Shown in pieces: positions 1 through 11,687 of a stretch of DNA of 64,000 nucleotides (the first letter of the stretch is position 1; every line of letters starts with the position of its first letter). The notes beneath the pieces are model-generated. The model saw only the letters and a list, made by a program, of their open reading frames with translations. It had not been told where the DNA came from and made no database searches. Made by a program: the position numbers and the translations under genes. Origin of the DNA: Cupriavidus taiwanensis (GTDB lineage: Bacteria; Pseudomonadota; Gammaproteobacteria; Burkholderiales; Burkholderiaceae); NCBI RefSeq assembly GCF_900250075.1, contig NZ_LT977070.1, forward strand, positions 1,557,634-1,621,633. Direction: 5' to 3'.

Positions 1-21
1 CGGGAAGCGAACCACCCCACC

Positions 22-1650
22 ATGCCCAACCCAGCTGTTTCCTTGCGGTCGCGCCTTGCCGCCGCCGCACTGGCCGCCACGGCGCTGATCGCTGGCGCGA
101 ACACCGCGCGGGCCGCCGACCTGCGCATCGGCTACAAGGCCGAGATCAGCGCTGCCGATCCCCATGTGCTCGACGCCGCCGGACGCAACCTGTGGGGCCA
201 TGTCTACGAAACCCTGGTCGGGCTGGACAACGCGCTGCGCCCGGTGCCGCAGCTGGCCACTGGCTGGCGCCAGCTGGACGACCGCACCTGGGAGTTCCAG
301 CTGCGCCCCGATGTGCGCTTCAGCAATGGCGAACCATTTACCGCCGACGATGCGCGCTACTCGATCGAGCGCGCGATGAAGCTGCCGGGCGCGCGCACCT
401 TCCGCACCTACCTGAAGTCGGTGGCGGCGGTCGAGGTCACCGGGCCGCTGACGTTGCGCGTGCGCACGCGCTCGCCCAACCCGGTGCTGCCGCAGAACGT
501 GGGCATGGTGGCGATGCTGCCGCGCTCGCTGGGTGCGGGCGTGCGCGAGGCAGATTTCGCCCACGGCAGCGCCGCCATCGGCACCGGCCCGTACCGGCTG
601 GTAGCGTGGGAGCATGGCCAGCAGCTGACGCTGTCGCGCAATCCGGGCTACTGGGGCGGGCCGCAGCCGTGGCAGCGGGTGGTATTCCAGTTCATCCCGA
701 AGGAGCCGGCGCGGGCCTCGGCGCTGCTGTCGGGGCTGGTGGACGTGATCGACGCCTCGTCGGCCAGCATTGCCGACGCCTTTGCGCGCACCAACGGCCG
801 CATCCGCGTCGTCTCCGCCACCTCGTACATGCTGAATTACCTGCAACTGGACCAGGCCCGCGCAGTCTCGCCCTATGTGCAGGACCACGCGGGCCAGCCG
901 CTGGCGGCCAACCCGTTGCGCGACGTGCGGGTGCGGCAGGCGATCAGCCTGGCGATCGACCGCGACCTGATCGCGGCGCGCGTGACCAAGGGCGATTCCG
1001 TGCCGGCCGGGCAGATGGTGCCGCAGGGCTTCTTCGGCTTCGCCCCGGCGGTGCCGGCGCCGCGCGCCGACGTGGAGCGGGCGCGCTGGCTGCTGGCGCA
1101 GGCCGGCTATCCGCAGGGCTTCCGCCTGACGCTGCATTGCCCCAACGACCGCTACCTGAACGACGCCAAGACCTGCGAGGCGGTCGGGCAGATGCTGACC
1201 CGCGCCGGCATCCGCACCGAGGTGCGCACGCTGCCGTATTCGGTCTATATCACCCGCGCCACCTCGGGCGGCGCCGGCGGCAAGCCGGAGTTCAGCGCCT
1301 TCCTGCTCGGCATCGGCGCGGTCAGCGGCGATTCGCTCGAGCCGCTGGTGGCGGTGGCGCATGCGCAGGACAAGGCCGCCGGCCTGGGCGCCAACAACCG
1401 CAGCGGCTATGCCAACGCCGCCGTCGACGAACTGATCGCGCAGGCCATGCGCACCATGGCGCCGGCGCCGCGCGAACTGGCGCAGCAGGGCGCGGCGGAG
1501 CGCCTGGCGGCCGACGCGGGCATTGTCCCGCTGCATCACCTGCGCGCCGCCTGGGCCTATCGCGACGGGCTTGTGGTGCAGCCGCGCAGCGACGGCTTCA
1601 CCTATGCCGGCAATATCCGCCCGGCACCGCCGGCCGTGCCGCAACGCTGA
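22..1650 (+). CDS. ABC transporter periplasmic substrate-binding protein, peptide/nickel (SBP family 5) type
   Basis: A 542-residue protein with a signal peptide (Arg-containing start, hydrophobic Ala-rich stretch, likely cleavage after ARA near residue 31) followed by a full family-5 solute-binding fold. Typical features are the early LRIGYKAEISAADPH segment, a GTGPYRL motif near residue 190 and the IDRDLIA segment near 312. The family captures di/oligopeptides, nickel or other solutes in the periplasm and hands them to a DppBCDF-type permease. The next four genes supply exactly that permease and its two ATPases, so this is the ligand-specificity subunit. The ligand cannot be read from sequence; the downstream deformylase hints at N-formylated amino acids or peptides. 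The region upstream of the ATG is cut off by the window edge, so promoter and first gene of the operon are uncertain. Confidence 0.9.
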   Translation: MPNPAVSLRSRLAAAALAATALIAGANTARAADLRIGYKAEISAADPHVLDAAGRNLWGHVYETLVGLDNALRPVPQLATGWRQLDDRTWEFQLRPDVRFSNGEPFTADDARYSIERAMKLPGARTFRTYLKSVAAVEVTGPLTLRVRTRSPNPVLPQNVGMVAMLPRSLGAGVREADFAHGSAAIGTGPYRLVAWEHGQQLTLSRNPGYWGGPQPWQRVVFQFIPKEPARASALLSGLVDVIDASSASIADAFARTNGRIRVVSATSYMLNYLQLDQARAVSPYVQDHAGQPLAANPLRDVRVRQAISLAIDRDLIAARVTKGDSVPAGQMVPQGFFGFAPAVPAPRADVERARWLLAQAGYPQGFRLTLHCPNDRYLNDAKTCEAVGQMLTRAGIRTEVRTLPYSVYITRATSGGAGGKPEFSAFLLGIGAVSGDSLEPLVAVAHAQDKAAGLGANNRSGYANAAVDELIAQAMRTMAPAPRELAQQGAAERLAADAGIVPLHHLRAAWAYRDGLVVQPRSDGFTYAGNIRPAPPAVPQR

Positions 1651-1688
1651 CGTGCCACTACGTATCCGCCTACCACCGGCTTCCTACC

Positions 1689-2660
1689 ATGCTTGAAACC
1701 CTACTCAAACGGCTGCTGCAGAGCATCGCGGTGCTCTGGATCATGTCGGTGCTGACGTTCTGCGCGGTCAATCTGATCGGCGACCCGGTGCACCTGCTGG
1801 TCAGCCCCACCGCCACCGAGCAGGAGATCACCGAGGCGCGCCATGCGCTCGGCCTGGACCTGCCCGTGCCGCAGCAGTACCTGCGCTTCCTCAAGGGCGC
1901 GCTGCACGGCGACCTCGGCGACTCGTTCGTCTACAACCGGCCCGCGATCGAGTTGATCGTCAGCCGCGTGCCGGCCACGCTGGAACTGGCGGTGACGGCG
2001 CTGCTGCTGTCGCTCGGCATCGGCATCCCGATGGGCGTCTACGCCGGCCTGAAGCCGCACAGCCGGCTGGCGCGGATGCTGATGGCGGCCTCGCTCGGCG
2101 GCGTGATCATGCCCACTTTCTGGATCGGCATGATCGGCATCCTGCTGTTCTCGGTGAACCTGGGCTGGCTGCCGTCGGGCGGGCGCGGGCCGGTCAGCAC
2201 GGTGCTGGGCGTGCCGCTGTCGGTGACCAGCTGGGAGGGCATCCGCTTCCTGCTGCTGCCGGCGCTGACCCTGTCGCTGTTCAAGATCTCGCTGGTGGCG
2301 CGGCTGACCGAGGCCGGCACGCGCGAGGTGGCGGGGCAGGAGTACATCAAGTTCGCCCGCGCCAAGGGCGTGGGCGGCGCGCGGCTGGTGCTGCGCCACG
2401 TGGTGCCCAATGTGCTGATCCCGATCGTGACCGTGGTCGGGCTGGAGTTCGGCCACCTGATCGCCTTCTCGGTGGTGACCGAGTCGGTGTTCTCGTGGCC
2501 CGGCATGGGCAAGCTGATCATCGATTCCGTGCTGGCGCTGGATCGCCCGGTGGTGGTGGCGTACCTGCTGGTGACGCTGCTGCTGTTCGTGGTGCTGAAC
2601 CTGGTGGTCGACCTGCTGTACGTGGTGCTCGACCCGCGCCTGCGGCACAAGGCCGCCTAG
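1689..2660 (+). CDS. ABC transporter permease, DppB/OppB type
   Basis: A 323-residue inner-membrane protein of the usual DppB length. It has an N-terminal transmembrane helix (LLQSIAVLWIMSVLTF), a large periplasmic loop and five further hydrophobic segments. The cytoplasmic EAA loop, which docks on the ATPases, is visible as GTREVAGQEYIKFARAKG followed by HVVPN near residues 215-245. The ATG at 1689 was chosen over an upstream in-frame extension because the conserved DppB N-terminus starts there and it lies 38 nt after the binding-protein stop. It forms the translocation channel with the next gene product. Confidence 0.93.
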   Translation: MLETLLKRLLQSIAVLWIMSVLTFCAVNLIGDPVHLLVSPTATEQEITEARHALGLDLPVPQQYLRFLKGALHGDLGDSFVYNRPAIELIVSRVPATLELAVTALLLSLGIGIPMGVYAGLKPHSRLARMLMAASLGGVIMPTFWIGMIGILLFSVNLGWLPSGGRGPVSTVLGVPLSVTSWEGIRFLLLPALTLSLFKISLVARLTEAGTREVAGQEYIKFARAKGVGGARLVLRHVVPNVLIPIVTVVGLEFGHLIAFSVVTESVFSWPGMGKLIIDSVLALDRPVVVAYLLVTLLLFVVLNLVVDLLYVVLDPRLRHKAA

Positions 2661-2715
2661 CCGCGCGGCCGCATTCTTTCCCCGCAATCGAAGATCGAAC
2701 AACGAGACCGAACCG

Positions 2716-3663
2716 ATGTCCCTGCCTCTATCCGAAAACGATGAAGCCGTGCCCGCGCTCCCCACGCTCGCGCCGGCGCCAGCCGCCGCGCCGCCGGCAC
2801 GCCCTTCGCTGCTGCGGCGCTTCTGCGCCAACCGCGTCTGCGCCGCCGCGCTGGCCTTGCTGCTGGTGCTGCTGCTGGTGGCCGTGCTGGCCCATGCGCT
2901 CAGCCCGCAGAACCCCTATGACCTCGCCACGGTGTCGGTGATCGATTCCGAGCTGCCGCCTGGCAGCACGGGTTATGAAGGCCGGGCGCACTACTGGCTC
3001 GGCACCGACGGCGCCGGGCGCGACCTGCTCAGCGCCATCTTCTACGGCATCCGCATCAGCGTGGGCGTGGGCGTGATCAGCGCGGTGGTGGCGCTGATGG
3101 TGGGCAGCGCAGTCGGGCTGGCCGCGGCCTACTTCGGCGGCGTGGTCGATGCCGCCATCATGCGCGTGGTCGACCTGCAGCTGAGCCTGCCGGCGGTGCT
3201 GGTGGCGCTGATCCTGCTGGCGGTGCTGGGGCAGGGCGTCGACAAGACCCTGCTGGCGCTGGTGATCGTGCAATGGGCCTATTTTGCCCGCACCGTGCGC
3301 GGCGCGGCGCAGGTGGAGCGGCGCAAGGAATATGTCGAGGCCGCGCTGGGCCAGGGGCTGCCGGCGCTGCGCGTGATGTTCCGCCATATCCTGCCCAACT
3401 GCATGGCGCCGCTGGTGGTGACCGGCACGCTGCAGATCGCGCATGCGATCACGCTCGAGGCCACCATGAGCTTCCTCGGCATCGGGCTGCCGCGCACGCA
3501 GCCGTCGCTGGGCATGCTGATCGCCAACGGCTTCGAATACATGCTGTCCAACAAGTACTGGATCAGCGTGTTCCCGGGCGTGGCGCTGGTGCTGCTGATC
3601 GGCTCGATCAACCTGGTGGGCGACCGCCTGCGCCGCGTGCTCAACCCGCGGCTGGAAGCGTAA
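2716..3663 (+). CDS. ABC transporter permease, DppC/OppC type
   Basis: A 315-residue permease, second half of the channel. An extended Pro/Ala-rich cytoplasmic N-terminus (residues 1-35) precedes the first membrane helix. The DppC hallmark HYWLGTDGAGRDLLSAIFYGIRIS sits near residue 93, here quoted only to show the GTDGxGRD core. The EAA loop (YVEAALGQGLPALRVMFRH) is near residue 212. It starts 55 nt after the DppB-type gene and is followed after 10 nt by the first ATPase gene, so all are probably co-transcribed. Confidence 0.93.
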   Translation: MSLPLSENDEAVPALPTLAPAPAAAPPARPSLLRRFCANRVCAAALALLLVLLLVAVLAHALSPQNPYDLATVSVIDSELPPGSTGYEGRAHYWLGTDGAGRDLLSAIFYGIRISVGVGVISAVVALMVGSAVGLAAAYFGGVVDAAIMRVVDLQLSLPAVLVALILLAVLGQGVDKTLLALVIVQWAYFARTVRGAAQVERRKEYVEAALGQGLPALRVMFRHILPNCMAPLVVTGTLQIAHAITLEATMSFLGIGLPRTQPSLGMLIANGFEYMLSNKYWISVFPGVALVLLIGSINLVGDRLRRVLNPRLEA

Positions 3664-3673
3664 GGAGCCCGGC

Positions 3674-4636
3674 ATGGCACTACTGGAAGTTTCCGGCCTG
3701 AGCACCAGCTTCGCGTTCGCGCACGGGGCGGTGAAGGCGGTCGACGGCGTGTCTTTCACGCTGGAACCGGGCGAGATCCTGGGCATCGTGGGCGAGTCCG
3801 GCTCGGGCAAGTCGGTGACGGCGTTCTCGCTGATGAACCTGCTGGACCCGCCCGGTCGCGTCACCGGCGGCTCGGTCCGCTTCAAGGGGCAGGAGCTGCT
3901 GGCGTGCTCGCCGCGCCAGTGGCAGGCCCTGCGCGGCGACCGCATCGCGATGGTGTTCCAGGACCCGATGATGTCGCTCAATCCGGTGATGCGCGTGGGC
4001 GACCAGCTCGCCGAGACCGTGCTGGTGCATCACCGCCGCACCCGCGCGCAGGCCCATGCGCAGGCGGTCGATGCGCTGGCGCGGGTCGGCATCCCGGCGC
4101 CGCGGGAGCGCATGCGTGCCTATCCGCACGAATTGTCCGGCGGCATGCGCCAGCGCGTGGCGATCGCCAACGCGCTGATCAACCGGCCCGACCTGATCAT
4201 CGCCGACGAGCCCACCACCGCGCTCGACGTCACCATCCAGGCGCAGATCCTCTACGAGATGAAGCAGCTGGTGCGCGAGACCGGCGCCGCGGCGATCTGG
4301 ATCAGCCACGACCTTGCCGTGGTCAAGGACCTGGTCGACCGGGTCTGCGTGATGTACGCGGGCCGCGTGGTGGAGCAGGGGCCGGTCGACGAACTGATCA
4401 AACGGCCGCTGCATCCGTACACGCGCGGCCTGCTCGATTCGCTGCCGACGCCGGCGATGCGCGGCGCCACCCTGCGCGCGATCCCGGGCGCGGCGCCGGC
4501 ACTGGCTGCGCTGCCGCCGGGCTGCGCCTTCGCGCCGCGTTGTCCGCGCGCGCGCCCGGCGTGCGCCCAGGTCCCTGTCGAAACCAATGTGCGCGGCCGC
4601 ACGCTGCGCTGCTTTTATCCCCTGGAGGCGGCATGA
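3674..4636 (+). CDS. ABC transporter ATP-binding protein, DppD/OppD type
   Basis: A 320-residue ATPase. Walker A is GESGSGKS (residues 40-47), the Q-loop is [11 protein letters not shown], the ABC signature is LSGGMRQR (about residue 154), Walker B is [12 protein letters not shown] and the switch histidine is in SHDLA. The C-terminal oligopeptide/HPY domain carries the cysteine cluster GCAFAPRCP...C typical of DppD/OppD ATPases. It pairs with the downstream DppF-type ATPase to power import. Its stop codon overlaps the next start by 4 nt (ATGA), implying translational coupling. Confidence 0.95.
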   Translation: MALLEVSGLSTSFAFAHGAVKAVDGVSFTLEPGEILGIVGESGSGKSVTAFSLMNLLDPPGRVTGGSVRFKGQELLACSPRQWQALRGDRIAMVFQDPMMSLNPVMRVGDQLAETVLVHHRRTRAQAHAQAVDALARVGIPAPRERMRAYPHELSGGMRQRVAIANALINRPDLIIADEPTTALDVTIQAQILYEMKQLVRETGAAAIWISHDLAVVKDLVDRVCVMYAGRVVEQGPVDELIKRPLHPYTRGLLDSLPTPAMRGATLRAIPGAAPALAALPPGCAFAPRCPRARPACAQVPVETNVRGRTLRCFYPLEAA

Positions 4637-5592
4637 CGGTCATGCTCGAAGCGCACAACCTGCAGAAACGCTTTCTGCTCAAGCCCGGCCTGCTCGCGCG
4701 CATGGCCGGCAAGCCGGCGCAGGCGGTGCATGCCGTCAACGATGTCTCGCTGCAGGTGCGCCAGGGCGAGGTGCTCGGCGTGGTGGGCGAGTCCGGCTGC
4801 GGCAAGTCCACGCTCGGGCGCATGCTGGCCGGCCTGCTGCCGCGGACCGGCGGCGAGATCGCATGGCAAGGCCAGCGCGCCGACCTCGCTTCGGCCGCCT
4901 ATCACCGCGCGGTGCAGATGGTGTTCCAGAATCCCTATGCGTCGCTGAACCCGCGCCTGCGCATCGGCCAGGCCATTACCGAAGGCTCGGTCTACCACGG
5001 CCTGGTCAAGCGCTCGCGCGCCGCCGCGGCCGCCGGCGAGCTGCTGCAGCAGGTGGGGCTCGATCGCGGCTATGCCGAGCGCTATCCGCACGAGTTCTCC
5101 GGCGGCCAGCGCCAGCGCGTGGCGATCGCGCGCGCGCTGGCGCTGCGTCCGCGCCTGCTGATCTGCGACGAGGCCGTGTCGGCGCTCGATGTCTCGGTGC
5201 AGGCGCAGATCATCAACCTGTTCATGCAGCTGCGGCGCGAGCACGCGCTGACCTATGTCTTCATCAGCCACAACCTGGCGGTGGTGGAACATATGTCGGA
5301 TCGCGTGGTGATCATGTACCTGGGCCGCATCGTCGAAAGCGGCCCCGCGCGCGAGGTGTTCGCCGCGCCCAACCATCCCTATACGCGCGCGTTGCTGGCC
5401 GACGCGCCGCGCCTGGGCGCCAGTCCGCCCGCGCACCAGCCCATCCGCGGCGAACTGCCCAGCCCGCTGGCGCCGCCCGGTGGCTGCGCCTTCCATCCGC
5501 GCTGCCCGCACGCGAGCGCGCGCTGCACGACGCAGGTGCCGCTGTTGCGCGATATCGGCGGACGCCTGTCCGCCTGTCACCTGAATGACTAG
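4633..5592 (+). CDS. ABC transporter ATP-binding protein, DppF/OppF type
   Basis: A 319-residue ATPase and partner of the preceding protein. Walker A is GESGCGKS, the Q-loop VFQNPYASLNPR, the signature FSGGQRQR, Walker B LLICDEAVSALD, and the H-loop SHNLA. It ends with the HPY-type cysteine region (GGCAFHPRCPHAS). The start is the ATG of the ATGA overlap at 4633. It completes a five-gene importer: binding protein, two permeases, two ATPases. A porin follows after 164 nt. Confidence 0.95.
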   Translation: MTVMLEAHNLQKRFLLKPGLLARMAGKPAQAVHAVNDVSLQVRQGEVLGVVGESGCGKSTLGRMLAGLLPRTGGEIAWQGQRADLASAAYHRAVQMVFQNPYASLNPRLRIGQAITEGSVYHGLVKRSRAAAAAGELLQQVGLDRGYAERYPHEFSGGQRQRVAIARALALRPRLLICDEAVSALDVSVQAQIINLFMQLRREHALTYVFISHNLAVVEHMSDRVVIMYLGRIVESGPAREVFAAPNHPYTRALLADAPRLGASPPAHQPIRGELPSPLAPPGGCAFHPRCPHASARCTTQVPLLRDIGGRLSACHLND

Positions 5593-5640
5593 ATAGCCGC
5601 CGCCCGGCGCGGCCCGCTTACGTTCCCGATCGAATGGTTC

Positions 5641-5660
5641 CATCCCGCCCGCGCGGGATG
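5641..5660 (+). other. Hairpin between ABC importer and porin
   Basis: A perfect 8-bp inverted repeat (CATCCCGC / GCGGGATG) with a CCGC loop lies 48 nt after the last ATPase gene. There is no T-run, so it is not a classical intrinsic terminator. It may be an mRNA-stabilising or attenuating stem between the importer and the porin. Confidence 0.4.
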
Positions 5661-5756
5661 GGCGGGTGCGTGCGCGCTGCGCGGGCGCAACACGCGGCAG
5701 TTGGACCACAAAGGGGGGATTTCTTGCATGACAGACCACGACAGGGGAGCAACAGC

Positions 5757-6794
5757 ATGAACGGTATCCACACCCGGCGCGCACTCGCACGCGCCTGCCT
5801 CGGCGGCGCGCTGGCGCTGCTGTCGGCCGCGGCCGACGCAACGGTGACGCTGTACGGCCGCATCGACACCGACATCGAATACCAGAAGGGGCCCGAGGGC
5901 CGGGCCGCGCAGATGGCGGACAACGCCTCGCGCTGGGGCCTGCGCGGCAGCGAAGAGCTGGGCGGCGGCCTGCGCGCGGCGTTCGGCCTGGAGCAGGGTT
6001 TCGGCGCCGACGACGGCGTCGCCACCAACCCGCAGTTCCGCCATGCCTTCGTCGGCCTGCAGGGCGGCTTCGGCGCGATCGCGCTGGGCCGGCTGGATTC
6101 GGCGACGATCGTGGGTTCGCCGATCTATTCGCAGGTGACGCAGAACGTCGACTTCGCCATCCACGATGCGGGCGCCACAGCGATCGGCACCAAGGTGCTG
6201 AACGCGCGCAACCGCGTGTCGAATGCGCTGGGGTATATGACGCCGAGCTTCGGTGGCTTCTCGCTGCGGGCGCGCATGAACCTGGCGGGGCCGGATTCGA
6301 CCACGCCCAATACCCGGCCGCCGGTGCAGGCGGAGGACGATTTCCGCCAGTTCGACCTGGGCCTGAACTACGCCGCCGGCAAGTTCTCCGCAGGCCTGGG
6401 CTATTCGCGCGATGCCAAGAGCGGCGGCCTGGTGGCCAACGATTTCCGCGACAAGGTGCAGGCGGTGGCTTCGTACGACTTCACCGTGGTCAACCTCTAC
6501 GGCATCGTCGGGCGCGACCGCTACGCCGGCACCGCGACCACGCGTACCGACGTGCCGTACTGGCTGGTCGGCTTCTCCGTGCCGTACGGCGCGCACAAGC
6601 TCACCGTCAACTACATGCAGCGCGCGGTGCAGCGCGACCCGCAGGGCCGGCTCAGCAAGGTGCAGGCCGGCTACGGCTATAGCCTGAGCAAGCGCACCAT
6701 GCCCTATGTCTTCTTTGATCGCGAGGATCCCAACTCGCACAAGTCCGGCGACACCGTGACCACGGTGGGCGTCGGCATCCAGCACAAATTCTGA
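5757..6794 (+). CDS. Gram-negative porin (OmpC-like, betaproteobacterial type)
   Basis: A 345-residue outer-membrane trimeric-porin homologue. The signal peptide ends near residue 28 (AADA before TVTLYGRID). The first beta-strand TVTLYGRIDT, the RWGLRGSEELGGGLRAAFGLEQGF stretch (core RGSEELGGG) and the terminal aromatic residue (HKF) for BAM recognition are characteristic. The ATG at 5757 is preceded by a GGGGAGC ribosome site; an upstream in-frame start would add 41 non-porin residues. It is separated by only 2 nt from the deformylase-like gene, which suggests it admits the substrate of that pathway. Confidence 0.93.
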   Translation: MNGIHTRRALARACLGGALALLSAAADATVTLYGRIDTDIEYQKGPEGRAAQMADNASRWGLRGSEELGGGLRAAFGLEQGFGADDGVATNPQFRHAFVGLQGGFGAIALGRLDSATIVGSPIYSQVTQNVDFAIHDAGATAIGTKVLNARNRVSNALGYMTPSFGGFSLRARMNLAGPDSTTPNTRPPVQAEDDFRQFDLGLNYAAGKFSAGLGYSRDAKSGGLVANDFRDKVQAVASYDFTVVNLYGIVGRDRYAGTATTRTDVPYWLVGFSVPYGAHKLTVNYMQRAVQRDPQGRLSKVQAGYGYSLSKRTMPYVFFDREDPNSHKSGDTVTTVGVGIQHKF

Positions 6795-6796
6795 CC

Positions 6797-7675
6797 ATGA
6801 CGCTTCCGTATTCGCTGACTGAACCGGCCGGGCCGGCGCTGCCGCTGGTGGTGGATTCCCCGCACAGCGGCTTGCTGCATGCCGAGAACCTGCCGCTGGC
6901 GGCGCCGCCCGAAGCCTTGCTGACGGGCTGGGACGCCTATGTCGACCAGCTTTTCGCGCATGCGCCGCGGGTGGGCGGCACCTTGCTGTGCGCGGACTTC
7001 CCGCGCTGGCTGGTCGACGTCAACCGCGCCCGCGACGATATCGATCCCGACCTGATCGACGGCGCCATGCCTTATGACGTGCGCCCCAGCGACAAGTCCG
7101 GCCGCGGCATGGGCGTGCTGCGCCGGCTGGCGCTGCCCGGCGTGCCGGTCTATGCCGCGGCCCTGTCGCCGCATATGGCGGAATACCTGCTCAAGACCTA
7201 CTACGACCCGTACCACGCGGCACTGTCCGGACTGCTGGCGCAGCACCATGCGCGCTGCGGCGCGGTGTGGCATCTCGACTGCCATTCGATGAAGTCGCGC
7301 GGCAATGCGATGAACGTCGACAACGGCGCCGCGCGGCCGGATTTCGTCGTCAGCAACGGCGACGGCGCGACTTGCTCGGCGGCGTTCATCGAACTGGTTG
7401 CGGAGTGCCTGCGCAGCCTGGGCTACCAGGTGGCCATCAACTGGCCGTACAAGGGCGCGCAGCTGATCCGCGCCTATGCCGATCCGGCGCAGCGGCGCCA
7501 CAGCCTGCAGATCGAGATCAACCGGGCGCTGTACATGGATGAGGCCACGCTGGCGCAGCATGCGGGCTTTGCCGTGCTGCGCGGGCATCTCGACGAGCTG
7601 CTCGAGCACGTTGCGGCCTATATCCAGACCGAACTGCGCCAGACCGAACTGGGCCACACCGAGCTGCGCCGCTGA
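6797..7675 (+). CDS. N-formylglutamate deformylase / N-formylglutamate amidohydrolase family protein
   Basis: A 292-residue zinc-dependent hydrolase of the HutG (FGase) family. Visible motifs are SPHSG near residue 21, DFPRWLVDVNRARDDID near residue 70, and the metal/active-site motif HLDCHSMKS near residue 158. Family members hydrolyse N-formyl-L-glutamate to glutamate and formate, the last step of one histidine route. No other hut gene is nearby. Here it is 2 nt after a porin and downstream of a peptide-type ABC importer, so it may act on imported N-formyl amino acids or peptides instead (inference). Its C-terminal tail contains a short repeat, ELRQTELGHTELRR. Confidence 0.85.
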   Translation: MTLPYSLTEPAGPALPLVVDSPHSGLLHAENLPLAAPPEALLTGWDAYVDQLFAHAPRVGGTLLCADFPRWLVDVNRARDDIDPDLIDGAMPYDVRPSDKSGRGMGVLRRLALPGVPVYAAALSPHMAEYLLKTYYDPYHAALSGLLAQHHARCGAVWHLDCHSMKSRGNAMNVDNGAARPDFVVSNGDGATCSAAFIELVAECLRSLGYQVAINWPYKGAQLIRAYADPAQRRHSLQIEINRALYMDEATLAQHAGFAVLRGHLDELLEHVAAYIQTELRQTELGHTELRR

Positions 7676-7690
7676 GCGCAGGCGCGCTCA
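7673..7690. other. Hairpin spanning both stop codons of convergent genes
   Basis: A 7-bp perfect inverted repeat (TGAGCGC, four-base loop, GCGCTCA) contains the stop codon of the deformylase-like gene on one arm and the stop codon of the convergent FAD oxidase on the other. No T-run follows on either strand. It could act as a weak bidirectional 3' end signal. Confidence 0.4.
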
Positions 7691-9106
7691 CACCACCTTG
7701 CCGGGGTTCATCAGCCCGAGCGGATCGAGCGCGCCCTTGATCGCCCGCATCATGGCGAGCTCGACCTCGCTCTTGTAATGCCGGTTCTCCTCGCGCTTGA
7801 GCTGGCCCAGGCCGTGCTCGGCCGAGATCGACCCGTTATGCGAGCGCACGCTGTCGTGCACGATGCGGTTGACCTGGTCCTGGTGCGCCAGGAAGTCATC
7901 GTGGTCGACACCTTCGGGCGGCGCCACGTTGTAGTGCAGGTTGCCGTCGCCGAGATGGCCGAAGGTGACCATGCGCGCGCCGGGAAAGGCATTCTGCAGC
8001 AGTGCGTCGGTGCACTCGATAAAGTCCGCGACGCGCGAGACCGGCACGGCGATGTCGTGCTTGATGTTCTTGCCGTCTTCCACCTGCGCCAGCGGAATAT
8101 GCTCGCGCAGGTTCCAGAAGTCGCGCGACTGCTGCACCGACTCCGCCACCACCGCGTCGGCGACCACGCCGGCGTCGAACGCGGCCGACATCATGGTCTC
8201 GAAGATACCGCGCGCATGGGCTTCGCTTTCGCTGTCGGACAGCTCCAGCAGCACCAGCTGCGGATGCATGTCGGCGAACGGATAGCGCAGCTGCGGGAAG
8301 TGCCGCGTCACCAGCGTCATGCTGAGCGCCGACATCAGCTCGAAGCCGGTCAGCATGGCGCCGGCGTGCGACTGGGCGATGGCCAGCAGCGCCAGCGCGG
8401 CGCGCGGGCTCTGCACCGCGGCCAGCGCCGTGACCGACGCGCGCGGCAGCGGGAACAGCTTCATTACCGCGGCGGTGATGATGCCGAGCGTGCCTTCGGC
8501 GCCGATGAACAGGTCGCGCAGGTCATAGCCGGTGTTGTCCTTGCGCAGGCCGCGCAGCCCGTGCCAGGTTTCGCCGGAGGGCGTCACCACTTCCAGCCCC
8601 AGGCACAGTTCGCGCGTGTTGCCGTAGCGCAGCACCGCGGTGCCGCCGGCATTGGTCGACAGGTTGCCGCCGATGGTGCAGCTGCCCTCGGCCGCCAGGC
8701 TTAGCGGAAACAGCCGGCCGTGCTCGCGCGCCACCTCCTGCAGCTGCTGCAGCACCACGCCGGCCTCGACCGTGATGGTGTTGTTGAGCGGATCGACCTG
8801 GCGGATGCGGTTGAGCCGCTGCAGCGAAATCACCACCTGCGGCGCGCCCGCCACCGGGGTGGCGCCGCCGCACAGGCCGGTGTTGCCGCCCTGCGGCACC
8901 ACGGCGATCCGGTGCGCATGGCAGGCATGGACCACCTCGGCGACTTCCGCGGTGGTGCCGGGGCGCAGCACTGCCAGCGCCTCGCCGCGATAGCGCTTGC
9001 GCCAGTCGGTCAGGTACGGCGCCTGGTCGGCCGCGTCGGTCAGCACGTGCTGCGGGCCCAGCGCGGCGCGGCACAGTGCCAGGAAGGAGTCTTGAGGCAA
9101 GGTCAT
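7688..9106 (-). CDS. FAD-linked oxidase / D-2-hydroxyacid dehydrogenase (GlcD/DLD family)
   Basis: A 472-residue flavoenzyme. The N-terminal PCMH-type FAD-binding domain shows VVPQGGNTGLCGGATP near residue 70 and GGNLSTNAGG near residue 148. The C-terminal FAD-oxidase domain has GHLGDGNLHYN near residue 385 and ends with SAEHGLGQ...MNPGKVV, the signature of the D-lactate/D-2-hydroxyglutarate/glycolate dehydrogenase group. It probably oxidises a D-2-hydroxy acid and passes electrons to the respiratory chain or ETF. It is the last gene of a leftward run after the WrbA-like and DUF2069 genes (19-nt gap). Exact substrate is not determinable here. Confidence 0.88.
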   Translation of the reverse strand: MTLPQDSFLALCRAALGPQHVLTDAADQAPYLTDWRKRYRGEALAVLRPGTTAEVAEVVHACHAHRIAVVPQGGNTGLCGGATPVAGAPQVVISLQRLNRIRQVDPLNNTITVEAGVVLQQLQEVAREHGRLFPLSLAAEGSCTIGGNLSTNAGGTAVLRYGNTRELCLGLEVVTPSGETWHGLRGLRKDNTGYDLRDLFIGAEGTLGIITAAVMKLFPLPRASVTALAAVQSPRAALALLAIAQSHAGAMLTGFELMSALSMTLVTRHFPQLRYPFADMHPQLVLLELSDSESEAHARGIFETMMSAAFDAGVVADAVVAESVQQSRDFWNLREHIPLAQVEDGKNIKHDIAVPVSRVADFIECTDALLQNAFPGARMVTFGHLGDGNLHYNVAPPEGVDHDDFLAHQDQVNRIVHDSVRSHNGSISAEHGLGQLKREENRHYKSEVELAMMRAIKGALDPLGLMNPGKVV

Positions 9107-9125
9107 GGCGATGGGTGGACGCGAT

Positions 9126-11664
<2,539 letters not shown>

Positions 11665-11687
11665 TTTTTGGTTAGCTGGCTATCTGG

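Noticed and set aside
2728..3981. A 417-codon leftward open frame
   Set aside because: Antisense to the DppC-type permease and DppD-type ATPase genes; composition is shadow-like (His/Gln/Arg-rich).
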